Assembly: GCF_001904745.1 (NCBI RefSeq)
Contig: NZ_MRCD01000026.1
Span: 29,190 to 93,189, forward strand
Length of the DNA stretch: 64,000 bases
Direction: 5' to 3'
Origin: Calothrix sp. HK-06
Lineage (GTDB): Bacteria > Cyanobacteriota > Cyanobacteriia > Cyanobacteriales > Nostocaceae
The first letter of the stretch is position 1. Each line of letters opens with the position of its first letter. The notes beneath the pieces are model-generated. The model did not search any database, was not told the DNA's origin, and was given only the letters and a program-made list of their open reading frames with translations. The position numbers were made by a program, and so were the translations under genes. Shown here one piece after another: positions 19,737 through 28,466 of the stretch.

Positions 19737-21487
19737 CTAAGAATTGCTAACAGTTACATTGGTTAATATATATGTCATAAAATCTTTTTGCCTAATACTC
19801 ATACTTATAGGCATTTGTTTAGAGTCCACAAATTTATTTGTTAATTGAATTAATTCTGCTAAAGTATCAACTATAAGTTTCTCAGAAAACTCAGTATGTT
19901 TAATTGATTCAACATCTTTTGTTTTATAGTCTCGCTTAGAAATAGTTTTTACTACTAGTAATGTGGCTAGGTGAAACATTAATATGCGAATTGGTGATAC
20001 ATCATTCCACTGCTCATTAATATATGGATATTTAGATTTACTAGATGTAATACTACGAATTGCGCTCTCTAGTTTTCTCATTGTTTTTGCACAAAACAAG
20101 TATAAATCTAGACTTATCTTTTGATTAAAAACTCTATTATAACTACTCTCATTTTTCATAATAGATGATGGTCTTGAGCGAGCCACATCCGGTTCATGAT
20201 ATACAATTGATATAACAGATTGTGCTAAATACTGAATGCTAATGATTTTATCTACTTGCTTACCAGTGTTTTTATAATAATTCTTTCGACGGTCATAAAA
20301 CCATTCATGGTTGAGAAAGTGGTTTTCTATATCTAGTTGTATTGAGTCAGTCGCTTTTAAAGACGCTGTTGGAATAGCGGTTTGAAAATTAGTTGCTTTG
20401 ATAACACGGTCTCTAGTTTCTGGGTCGTTTGTAACTACTATTTTTATTAGGATAGCTCTATCTTCATTTATAGATTCTTGTTTCTCTTCTTTCTCTTTAA
20501 TGTAATTATGGATTGTGTTTGTTGTTTGTAAACCGTTAACAATTTGTACATCGTCTAAACTAATAGTTTTACCTGCAATGCTTGCTTTAGAAGATAAAAT
20601 TGTAATTCCATTATTTAACCACCAAAAATCTACTTCATGTTTTGACTCTAAAGTTGCTTTTATATCTTTGTTTACCTCTACATTACTACCTTGATAATCT
20701 CGAACATTAAATGTAAAAATATAATCGCGTAATTCCCCATTGTCAAAAGTTGTAAAATCATGAAAATCTTTAAGAGAGGCCAACACGACATAATTATCTT
20801 CACCTCTCGATATATAATTTTCTATAAATTTTAACTGCAAAGTATAACTTTTTTCAAATCGAGAAGAATCAATTAATTCGCGTGCGCCAAAAAAACTTAC
20901 ATTCGCTTTTGCTCCAGGGAAAGAACGACAAGTAGTTTCTTTTAAAGTTTCACATTGATTATGTACTTTTTGGTTAATTGATAATACATCACCTTTGCTT
21001 GCATATATATAGGTTATTTCAAGTGAAGGATGTTGAAGCGCAAGATTCAGATATAATTCACGAAAGACACTTACTTTATTTATTAAATCGTTATTATAAT
21101 ATTTTTGAAGTTCTTCTGTGTCTTTATTTAAATCAAAAATATTCATTGTAGTTGATAACCACTTTTCAATAGCTTTTTCTGTAAAAGTATCAGAGCGTTT
21201 TGATTGAATTAAAACAGTTGTATGGAAGGAGTTTTCTTGGTATTTTCTAATTCTATATCTTCGTTTACAAGTTCGCTATTAATAAATATAAAAAAGCCAT
21301 CAATTCCACCATCGTCTCCCCCTCCTATTCTTCCGTGATTTAATTCTTCATATGAGAGGTCGTATTTTTTTAATAATTGCTCAAATGTAAATATTTCAAA
21401 GAATTCATCGTCAGGTAGTGTATTGGCTGTTTGATTTCTTTTCTGCTTAATAATGTTATCAAGGACTACGCTATAGTTACCTGCCAT
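19737..21487 (-). pseudogene. AIPR-type abortive-infection protein, split by one frameshift
   Basis: The main part (469 aa, 21146-19737) contains VDFWWLNNGITILSS and VQIVNGLQTTNTI, the core of the AIPR family (PF10592, abortive infection phage resistance), then RVIKATNFQTAIPTASL. The start of the protein is in a second frame: MAGNYSVVLDNIIKQ from 21487 to about 21220, including IGGGDDGGIDGFFIF. Between them the frame of the main part runs back through VLIQSKRSDTFTEKAIEKW, so the whole was one gene of about 583 aa broken by a single-base shift near 21220-21230. The gene contains no GGCGCC and is very A+T-rich, consistent with recent transfer. Confidence 0.78.
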
Positions 21488-21802
21488 GTGTTCTTCCCAA
21501 AATTATTTACAAGCACGCTCTGACTGAAATCAGTAAGATATCCTTAAGTCAGTTTTAGTTTATACTATATAATCGAAAACATTGTAATATATTTTACACT
21601 AATTTTGTCTTCTTTCTTAGGTTAGATATAACATTGTTTGATGAAGCGCTCATTACACAGTATCACTTTTTTGTTGGATTTTCCCTACTCTTCGGGAAAA
21701 CTAGGTTTACGTTTACGGATAAAGGGATAACTCAGTTAACGCTGTGCTACATTTAACCTACATCTTCGCAAAGATTATAGCGACTTCTAGGATTTTTGCC
21801 AA
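21488..21802. other. Intergenic region between AIPR gene and next ORF, with a PhyH-end copy
   Basis: No intact gene. Positions 21780-21825 are an 83%-identical direct copy of the 3' end of the PhyH gene (19593-19638), including GGCGCCTAT and the following GATAAAGA. The rest is A+T-rich and holds the AIPR promoter side. Confidence 0.6.
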
Positions 21803-22219
21803 ATGGCGCCTATCGATGATAAAGAATTATTACGTGGGGACTCGACTTCTAAGTATATATTTTTACATGCGTGGTTGAATCAGAAAACAGGGTATAAACA
21901 GCCTTTTCTTTTACTTTTATCTCCTAAAAGTATCAGTAAACAGTGGGAAAGCAAAGAGAGAAATCAAATTTTTACAGAAGATGAATCTGTAAATAATCTT
22001 TTAATGTATTTGAGAAAACAGGACTTACCAATAGCGCTAGGAGATTTAAAATCAACTGAGTTTTTGCTTGTCGGCGCCTGTAAAGTACTAGAATCACTTA
22101 TAATTGGTTCAGCTACATGGTTTGAAGTTGGTAATCATTTCAATCAAGAGCTTGAAAGTCTTCATCAAAAAGAGTCTAATGATAGTCAAGAGGTAGTTTA
22201 TACAGCAGATTTAAATTAA
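21803..22219 (+). CDS. Hypothetical protein (138 aa)
   Basis: A 138-aa soluble protein that I do not recognise. It has LHAWLNQKTGYKQPFLLLLS near the start and helices with SVNNLLMYLRKQDLP and LLVGACKVLESLIIG. No signal peptide or catalytic motif is seen. Its first codons (ATGGCGCCTATCGATGAT) lie within the copied PhyH 3' end, so the true start may be further in or the gene may be a fusion created at this junction. It is followed by a strong hairpin repeat. Confidence 0.45.
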   Translation: MAPIDDKELLRGDSTSKYIFLHAWLNQKTGYKQPFLLLLSPKSISKQWESKERNQIFTEDESVNNLLMYLRKQDLPIALGDLKSTEFLLVGACKVLESLIIGSATWFEVGNHFNQELESLHQKESNDSQEVVYTADLN

Positions 22220-22221
22220 AT

Positions 22222-22297
22222 GAAGTACAGAATAATCCTCTCCCCTACCCCTCCCCGTTGCGGGGAGGGGTCGCGTAGCGGGGGAGGGGTGTACTTC
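22222..22297. repeat. G/C-rich hairpin repeat (cctccccgttgcggggagg)
   Basis: Outer arms GAAGTAC (22222-22228) and GTACTTC (22291-22297) enclose two nested stems: CCCCTCCCC with GGGGAGGGG and ctcccctaccc with gggggagggg. It resembles the widespread cyanobacterial 'cccctccccgttgcggggaggggt' interspersed repeat and may terminate the 21803 gene. Confidence 0.65.
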
Positions 22298-22501
22298 ATA
22301 TAAATGCAAAACGCTGTAAATTAATTTCAGATTTTTTAACTGAATTAAAAAATCGTAATCTTTACAATAATAGCAAAGCATAAATCATGAATATCGAAAA
22401 TGGTAGTAAATTAATCGACCTAGGTTTTGTTTAAAGTTTATAATTTTGTAGGTGCGGCAAAAGCCACCTTACGCATATACTTATTAGTAAGGAGTTTAGC
22501 C

Positions 22502-22798
22502 ATGCAAAAAAGCGTTTCCAGCCATACTCAAGAGCTTTATAACACCATTACCCCAATTGTCGAAAAGCTATTTAAAGGTAGTAGTTTATACACAGTCAAA
22601 TTAAATAAGCAGGAAATGATAGATATGCTCGTAGAACTTTTTGGCAAGTTTACACCAGAAGAGATAAGAGCAATTCCTGAACATGATTTAACACGTCGAA
22701 TAACACAGATTCTTACAGTTGAAGCTGTTTCAGGTACATTAAACGATTTGACTCCTGAACAAATCCAAATGTTTGATGAGGCAGTGGAAGGTAGGTAA
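22502..22798 (+). CDS. Antitoxin-like protein upstream of a VapC fragment
   Basis: 98 aa from the ATG at 22502, which has AAGGAG (22489-22494) at good distance. It begins MQKSVSSHTQELYNTI and has ELFGKFTPEEIRAIPEHDL and LNDLTPEQIQMFDEAVEGR. The next ORF begins 5 bp after its stop and encodes a PIN-domain toxin start. Position and size therefore suggest it is the antitoxin of a VapBC-like pair. No recognised DNA-binding motif is obvious, so the role is by context. Confidence 0.6.
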   Translation: MQKSVSSHTQELYNTITPIVEKLFKGSSLYTVKLNKQEMIDMLVELFGKFTPEEIRAIPEHDLTRRITQILTVEAVSGTLNDLTPEQIQMFDEAVEGR

Positions 22799-22803
22799 AG
22801 TTT

Positions 22804-23019
22804 GTGGCTTATTTATTAGATACAAATACTGCAACTTATTTATTAAAGAAAAAGCTAAATGTAAATAATGGACTGATAGAAGTAACTCGTCGAGGAGACG
22901 AAGTATTTATAAGTTGTATAACTTACTATGAAATTAAACGAGGACTTATATCGATAAAGGCAACGAGACAGTTAGCTGATTTTCATGAATCATGCACAGA
23001 TTACACAAAGCAAGAATAA
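22804..23019 (+). pseudogene. Truncated VapC-type PIN-domain toxin
   Basis: 71 residues from a GTG start: AYLLDTNTATYLLKKK carries the first catalytic Asp, and SCITYYEIKRGL the conserved Glu. VapC toxins are about 130 aa with two further acidic residues; here the frame stops at KQE. A shifted frame continues with SSAAIMADKIISL, resembling the next PIN segment, before a 'tttgcgtcctttgcggtt' repeat replaces the remainder (23085-23158). The nuclease is therefore probably inactive, leaving the antitoxin alone. Confidence 0.7.
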
Positions 23020-23084
23020 AATCTTGTGGTTCTAGCGCTGCAATTATGGCTGATAAAATTATTTCTCTCATTACTCTTTTTCTC

Positions 23085-23200
23085 TTCCTTTGCGAACTTT
23101 GCGTCCTTTGCGGTTCGTTTATCTTCTCCTCTGTGCCCTCTGTGTCTCTGTGGTAAAAAATATATTTAATTCACAGTTCGGGATGCCTGTTCCACAATAT
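23085..23200. repeat. Compound interspersed repeats
   Basis: Units 'cctttgcgaactttgcgtcctttgcggtt' and 'ctctgtgccctctgtgtctctgtggta' followed by 'gggatgcctgttccacaa'. These are the reverse-strand forms of the repeats seen at 3857-4100 and 15381-15410. They replace the end of the vapC gene and lie directly before the end of the dus gene. Confidence 0.6.
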
Positions 23201-23211
23201 GTGGAAAAATA

Positions 23212-24222
23212 TTATATTTTTTGAAGTGGTGATAGAGCTAAGGTTTTTGTTGTATCAGTAAGGAGAAAACGCTCGCATAGGTCAAACAATTCGACCTTAG
23301 TTTGTGCTTGTCGCATCAGTCGCAAAAAATGACCTTCAGCATCAACTAACAAACCAACATAATTAAGAAACATTTTAATATAACCAATACGCGCGCGCAT
23401 AGGAAAATTTTCTCCAGCAGGCGCCTGCCACAAACGATTAATATAGTTATACACTTCTACCAAAGGAACAGGTGTAATTGCCTCTCCTCGTAAAGCTTGA
23501 CGAATTTGGCTAAAAATCCAAGGATTACCTATTGCCCAGCGTCCCACCATTACACCTGCTGCACCAGTTTTATCAAGCACTTCAAGGGCAGTCGTTGCAG
23601 AATAGATATTACCATTAGCAAGCACAGGACAATTAACATGCCTAACCGCTTCGGCAATTAAGTCATATTTCACAGTTCCGTGATACATCTCTTTTACCGT
23701 GCGACCATGCAAACTCAATAAATCAATGCTGTGATAATTTATTAAATCTAAAATGTCGTAAAAGGTATCTGTATTTTCAAAGCCTACGCGCATCTTAACA
23801 GTTAAAGGTTTATCATTTACTGCCTGTCGCAGTTCTCTCAATATCCGATTCACTTTTTCTGGTTCTCGTAGTAACCCACCCCCTACATTTTTACGATAAA
23901 TTCTAGGCGCCGGACAACCCATATTCAAATCAACACCTGCAATGTTATACTCGCAAAGTTTCTTTGCTGTTCTTACTAAGTCTGGAATGCTTTCGCCAAT
24001 CATTTGTGCAAAAACAGGGCGCCCTGTATCATTTTCTGTAATGGATGCCAAAATGTCACGATTGAGCCGCGAGGTTTCATTCACACGGAAATATTCGGTA
24101 AAAAAGTAGTCAGGACTGCCGTATTGGGCAATGACCTTCATAAACCAGAGGTTTGTCACATCCTGCATGGGCGCCAGAGCGGTAAGGGGTAGGTCTTTGT
24201 ATAATGATTGAGGCAGTGACAT
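23212..24222 (-). CDS. tRNA-dihydrouridine synthase
   Basis: A 336-aa FMN enzyme that reduces specific uridines in tRNA D-loops. The TIM-barrel start ALAPMQDVTNLWF, the catalytic-Cys region DLNMGCPAPRIYRKNVGGG (Cys about residue 102), TVKMRVGF, SLHGRTVKEMYHG and VMVGRWAIGNPW are all family signatures. The match is closest to the DusB/DusC-like bacterial subgroups; I cannot assign the position modified. It is followed 4 bp downstream-upstream by the kinase gene at 24227 on the same strand, so both may be co-transcribed. Confidence 0.92.
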   Translation of the reverse strand: MSLPQSLYKDLPLTALAPMQDVTNLWFMKVIAQYGSPDYFFTEYFRVNETSRLNRDILASITENDTGRPVFAQMIGESIPDLVRTAKKLCEYNIAGVDLNMGCPAPRIYRKNVGGGLLREPEKVNRILRELRQAVNDKPLTVKMRVGFENTDTFYDILDLINYHSIDLLSLHGRTVKEMYHGTVKYDLIAEAVRHVNCPVLANGNIYSATTALEVLDKTGAAGVMVGRWAIGNPWIFSQIRQALRGEAITPVPLVEVYNYINRLWQAPAGENFPMRARIGYIKMFLNYVGLLVDAEGHFLRLMRQAQTKVELFDLCERFLLTDTTKTLALSPLQKI

Positions 24223-24226
24223 ACAA

Positions 24227-26452
24227 CTATAATTTATTTAAATCTTCTAATACTTCAGATGCAGATTGATATCGTTCGTTGAAGTGATAGCAAACCATTT
24301 TATCTAATATACTGCCTAGCTTGTCGCTGAGTGTAACCAGATGGCGCCACTCTACATTTCCAGTATCGGGATTAATATCCAAAGAAGAAGGTGGTACACC
24401 TGTTAAAGCTTGAATACCAATCATTCCCAAAGCGTAAATATCGCTGCTCAAACGGGGATGTCCTGCTAGTTGTTCCGGTGCCGCATATCCACGAGTGCCA
24501 ATTGCTACAGTAGCTAACTCAGTCTCATTACTAGGTGGCTGCATTTTCTTAACGGCGCCAAAGTCTATTAGCACTAAGTTATTATCTTGAGAGTTGCGAA
24601 TAATATTGTCGGGTTTTATATCACGATGAATAACTCGGTGTTCGTGAACAAATTTCAGAACTTGTAAGACGCTTTTGAGCATTTCAATTACATATTCTTC
24701 GTCTTTAATATCGCGTGCTGATAATTCTTTACTAAGCGTTTGCCCTCTTACATACTCTTCTACTAAGTAAAATTCGTTGTTTTCTTCAAAATATGCGAGT
24801 AGGTCTGGAATTTGTATATGTTTACCTAATATCAATAAAATCTCTGCTTCTGCATCGAACAACCGACGTGCGACTTCCATAAAACGAGCATCGCGACGTG
24901 CAGGCATTAATTGTTTAACTACACAACTTGGCTCACCTGGACGCTGAGTATCTTTAGCTACATAAGTAGAACCAAAACCACCAGACCCAAGCACGCGCGT
25001 AATTTGATATCTTCCACTTAATAAATAATCACCTGTGTTGCGTTGAGGTGGAGTATCTATAAAGTCCCCACGCAGTTGTGTATCAGGAAGACGAGTTGGT
25101 TCTTTGAGTAATGCACTCAGTTGAGCTATTGCTTCTTGTTGTTTTTCAACTTGAATAATAATTATTCTTGTTTCTATTTCGGTACGATAAGCTAAATATG
25201 CCACTGTCCCGATACCTGTCATTAATAATGCAATTGCGGGTGGTACTACTGGTACCCATCCTGCCTGTAAAAATAAGAAATAGCATATCCCTAACAAGGC
25301 GCCTAAACTAGTCCCACCTACGATTAAAAACATTAACGGGTTACGGAAACGCCAACCTACTGCCCCTCCTACAAGTGCCCAAAGCCACACCCAGCCAATT
25401 TCCGCAAAATCTGTAAAGTACCAAATCAACGGTTTATTATCGAGTACTGTACCTAGAATATTGCTTACTGTCTGTGCTTGAATAAACACAGGTTGTGTAC
25501 CAAGTGGCTGTTTTGATAAGGCGCCGTATGGTGTTGAAACTCCTCTATCAATACTTGTGGCAATGTTACCAATAATAACTAACTTATCTTTTACTAAATC
25601 TGGATTAACTTGATTGTTAAGAACTTCTGTCAGGGTTACTTGTCGCGCCAAATAATCAGGGTGACGATAGTTAAGCAAGATTTGATAACCGCGTGAGTCC
25701 CAATTTTCGTAACTCCCGGGTTTGCCTTTTAAGCTGGGTATAATCTTGTTACCTACAACCCAATTGCCATCTTTGTTGAACTTGGAATGAATATTTTGTT
25801 TATCTAAGTAAGCTATTGAGACTGATGCTGCAAATGAATAGTCAGCTTTGCACTTAAGATCACGTGCCGCATTCACGAATAGTAAAGCACGACGAACTGT
25901 ACGGTCGTTTTCGTCAGGTATCAGGTCATTAAAACTGATATTGTCTGGGGAAAAATCTAATGGTGGGGCTATCTCAGAGCTTTTATGACTACTTAACTTA
26001 CAGGCGACTATTAGTTTACTTTTATCTTTAAGTCCGGCGCCTATACCCAAGTCATTAGAACGATAAATATTTAAACCAATTACACGCGCTTGATAAGACT
26101 CTAAGATAGTAAACAGCTTGTTAAGCGTTGGAACTGGTAACGGATATCCAAAGTTTTGTTTATCTGGTTCGTCTACTGTCACTATTAGCAAACGATTATC
26201 AATCTTATTCACTGGACGTGAGCGCAACATTTGGTCATATGCCGATATTTCTAACGGTTGCAACCAAGTTAAATGACGGGCGCCTGTTATTAAAGCTGTA
26301 ACTCCTACACTTGTAGCAATTACCACTACTAACTTACTGATAGGGTTACTGCCCTGCGCGGCTAAATTTTTCGGCTTCGAGTCAACCGTAATAGCACTAT
26401 GCTTATCTTTAACAAGCGTTGCACGGATTTTTCTAAAAAGTGCATTCATCAC
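24227..26452 (-). CDS. CHASE2-domain Ser/Thr protein kinase
   Basis: A 741-aa membrane receptor kinase. An N-terminal helix (about 38-60) leads to a periplasmic CHASE2 sensor (about 65-345, with LEISAYDQMLRSRP, RLLIVTVDEPD and KLVIIGNIATSIDRG), followed by three membrane helices (about 355-445), then a cytoplasmic kinase (about 478-735). Kinase motifs: LGSGGFGSTYVA glycine loop, Lys in CVVKQL, VIHRDIKPDNIIR and IDFGAVKK. This combination is common in cyanobacteria; the ligand is unknown. Stop lies 4 bp from the dus start, suggesting a two-gene unit. ATG at 26452; paired palindromes lie upstream. Confidence 0.92.
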   Translation of the reverse strand: MMNALFRKIRATLVKDKHSAITVDSKPKNLAAQGSNPISKLVVVIATSVGVTALITGARHLTWLQPLEISAYDQMLRSRPVNKIDNRLLIVTVDEPDKQNFGYPLPVPTLNKLFTILESYQARVIGLNIYRSNDLGIGAGLKDKSKLIVACKLSSHKSSEIAPPLDFSPDNISFNDLIPDENDRTVRRALLFVNAARDLKCKADYSFAASVSIAYLDKQNIHSKFNKDGNWVVGNKIIPSLKGKPGSYENWDSRGYQILLNYRHPDYLARQVTLTEVLNNQVNPDLVKDKLVIIGNIATSIDRGVSTPYGALSKQPLGTQPVFIQAQTVSNILGTVLDNKPLIWYFTDFAEIGWVWLWALVGGAVGWRFRNPLMFLIVGGTSLGALLGICYFLFLQAGWVPVVPPAIALLMTGIGTVAYLAYRTEIETRIIIIQVEKQQEAIAQLSALLKEPTRLPDTQLRGDFIDTPPQRNTGDYLLSGRYQITRVLGSGGFGSTYVAKDTQRPGEPSCVVKQLMPARRDARFMEVARRLFDAEAEILLILGKHIQIPDLLAYFEENNEFYLVEEYVRGQTLSKELSARDIKDEEYVIEMLKSVLQVLKFVHEHRVIHRDIKPDNIIRNSQDNNLVLIDFGAVKKMQPPSNETELATVAIGTRGYAAPEQLAGHPRLSSDIYALGMIGIQALTGVPPSSLDINPDTGNVEWRHLVTLSDKLGSILDKMVCYHFNERYQSASEVLEDLNKL

Positions 26453-26569
26453 GGCGTTGCAATACGTTCCTAAAAGTGGTAGATGTTGCAGACTGGGCAG
26501 TTGCAGTTACATAGCCCTAGATATTTAATGTAGCAATTTATTTGCTGTATTGGAATAATTCTACGCGAA

Positions 26570-26635
26570 AGAAACCGGGTTTCTATGCTAAATCGTCATC
26601 TTTATCACAGATTTCAATAAAGAAACCCGGTTTCT
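26570..26635. repeat. Paired AGAAACCSGGTTTCT palindromes, copy a
   Basis: AGAAACCGGGTTTCT (26570-26584) and AGAAACCCGGTTTCT (26621-26635), centres 51 bp apart, lie between divergent genes for the CHASE2 kinase and the FkbM protein. The two 15-mers are reverse complements of each other, so the unit is an inverted repeat. The remainder of 26453-26717 is A+T-rich and shows no gene. Confidence 0.8.
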
Positions 26636-26717
26636 AGAATTTTATTTATTCCTTTAGTTAGTGGTTTAATATACCCAAACATATAAACTTCATAGAATAT
26701 ATTAATAAAATGTTAAT

Positions 26718-27500
26718 ATGGAACAAACTTTAAGATGGGCTATATCTAGACCTTGGCTGCAACCTTTTTGGGAAAAAACATTAAAGCTTTGCCATGCTGG
26801 CATGAACGTTGGAGGTGGGTATGCAATCAAAAACAGTGGTGAAAAGCAGGCTATACACTGGTATTTTACAAAAGTTAATATTAAAGATAATTATTGCGTG
26901 TTTGATGTTGGCGCCAATGAGGGACAATTTACAAACGATGTCATAGAAATACTTGGCAATAAAGGTCAAATATACTGTTTTGAGCCGCAAACTAAATGTT
27001 ATGATATTTTAGTAAATCAATTTTCACATCAAAAGAATGTTTCGATTTCAAGTTTTGCTTTAAGTAAAGAAAATACAACAGGCAAGATTTACTTTTCGAG
27101 TGAAGGTGAGGCAATAGCATCTTTAACACCAAATATTTTGATTCAAAATGCTGGTGATGTGCAGCAAACTGAAATTGCGGTTAAAACGCTTGATTCATTC
27201 TGCGCTGATAAAGGTATTTCAGAAATAGACTTATTAAAAATTGACGTAGAGGGACATGAAATAGATGTGCTTTTGGGTAGCGAGAGAATGCTTGCTACTG
27301 GCACCGTCAAATGTATACAATTTGAATTTGGTCAAACATGTTTATCTACAAGAATATTCATGCTTGACTTTTTTGAGTTATTAGGTGATAAATATGACTT
27401 TTATCGTGTATTAAGAAATGGAGTGTATAAAATCAAAAATTATCACTACGGTTTAGAAATTTTCAAAATTACCAATTTTTTAGCAATCCAGAAACCTTAG
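26718..27500 (+). CDS. FkbM family methyltransferase
   Basis: A 260-aa S-adenosylmethionine-dependent O-methyltransferase. Motif I is VFDVGANEGQFTNDV (about residue 71), followed by YCFEPQ (motif II acidic) and DLLKIDVEGHEIDVLLGS (motif typical of the FkbM family, about 175). Such enzymes methylate sugars or natural products, often in polysaccharide or glycolipid pathways. No glycosyltransferase neighbour is present, so the substrate is unknown. Its stop codon (27498-27500) overlaps a single AGAAACCTGGTTTCT palindrome (27499-27513). Confidence 0.9.
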   Translation: MEQTLRWAISRPWLQPFWEKTLKLCHAGMNVGGGYAIKNSGEKQAIHWYFTKVNIKDNYCVFDVGANEGQFTNDVIEILGNKGQIYCFEPQTKCYDILVNQFSHQKNVSISSFALSKENTTGKIYFSSEGEAIASLTPNILIQNAGDVQQTEIAVKTLDSFCADKGISEIDLLKIDVEGHEIDVLLGSERMLATGTVKCIQFEFGQTCLSTRIFMLDFFELLGDKYDFYRVLRNGVYKIKNYHYGLEIFKITNFLAIQKP

Positions 27501-27700
27501 AAACCTGGTTTCTTTGTGATTAAAGAGGTAACTCAATTATAAACTCGGTACCTTCGGTAGTAGCTGTTAATTAACAATATTTCTTGCTCTTGTGGGGTGG
27601 CCATCTTGCCCGCCCTTCTATATATCTTTGCCTGACTATATGTAAGGGGGCGGGTTTAGATGGATTTTGGGTTTTGTTGTGTGTTATGGGTTAACCCGCC
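27499..27700. repeat. Repeat cluster downstream of the FkbM gene
   Basis: Contains one AGAAACCTGGTTTCT palindrome (27499-27513), a 'cttgtggggtggccatcttgcccgccc' unit (about 27590-27617), and a 'gggggcgggttta...taacccgcccc' hairpin (about 27646-27703) that runs to the stop of the minus-strand gene. It separates two convergent genes and may terminate both. Confidence 0.55.
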
Positions 27701-27701
27701 C

Positions 27702-28379
27702 CTACGGTATCAACATCCATTCTAATATTATGCCGATGCGACTGTCTTTGTTTCGGCGCCCGTTTTGTTGTTCTATGTCTGTGGATATTCTCAGTTTGCG
27801 TGTGATTGCGTAACCTACTGATAATTTTGTTAATCCTATTTCTTCGTTTGATGCTGGCGCCACCCAAGTTTGTGTTAAGGATATATCTCCACCACCGGAA
27901 CGGGATAGTACTAGTAATAGTTTGGCGCCAACAGAAACGCCGTTGGTAGAATAGTTTTCTCCGGATATGTGACGATAACCTAAAACTGGCGCCACGTTTA
28001 TATAATTGCCTAATGGACGTAGGTAGTAGTTTATTTCTCCACCATAGTTGGTGTGTTTACCGTTGAATGTTGTGTAGTATTCGCCGCTAATTGTTAATCT
28101 GGTTTTGTCTACGACAATATCTTCGGCGCCTATTTTTATTCCTCCCCCATTTGTTGGAAAATAACCAAAACGTAATCGTGAACGAAAACTAGGGTCGTTT
28201 CTAATTTCTTCTAATACGTTAGGTAGTTGACGGCGCCATCTTTGTAAAACTGGACTATCTTTAATAATTTCTGGACTCAAATCTAAATCTTGGGCATTTG
28301 TTGAAGGCGTTTGGGCTAAGGCTGGTTTTCCACTTATATATAAGCATAGAAAAACTAATACGGTTACATACTTATTCAT
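27702..28379 (-). CDS. Exported beta-barrel-like protein
   Basis: A 225-aa protein with a signal peptide (MNKYVTVLVFLCLYISG, cleavage after about ALAQ). From residue 60 it alternates short beta strands: LRFGYFPTNGGGIKIGAE, LTISGEYYTTF, NYGGEINYYLRPLG, VAPVLGYRHIS, VGAKLLLVLSRSGGG, IGLTKLSVGYAI and RIGIILEWMLI. This is what a small outer-membrane beta-barrel looks like. I do not recognise a named family. The gene is unusually rich in GGCGCC (six sites in 0.5 kb). It reads away from acsF but on the same strand, after a terminator. Confidence 0.65.
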   Translation of the reverse strand: MNKYVTVLVFLCLYISGKPALAQTPSTNAQDLDLSPEIIKDSPVLQRWRRQLPNVLEEIRNDPSFRSRLRFGYFPTNGGGIKIGAEDIVVDKTRLTISGEYYTTFNGKHTNYGGEINYYLRPLGNYINVAPVLGYRHISGENYSTNGVSVGAKLLLVLSRSGGGDISLTQTWVAPASNEEIGLTKLSVGYAITRKLRISTDIEQQNGRRNKDSRIGIILEWMLIP

Positions 28380-28408
28380 TGTCTATTTATATACAAACAA
28401 ATATACAT

Positions 28409-28440
28409 AAAAAAAGTGGCATCGCAAACGCGGCGCCACT
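28409..28440 (-). terminator. Intrinsic terminator after acsF
   Basis: On the minus strand AGTGGC (28440-28435) pairs with GCCACT (28420-28415) and is followed directly by a run of seven T (28415-28409). It lies 27 bp after the acsF stop, and upstream of the beta-barrel gene start, so it separates the two minus-strand genes. Confidence 0.8.
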
Positions 28441-28466
28441 CTAACTTATAGCAAATTGAGGATGTT

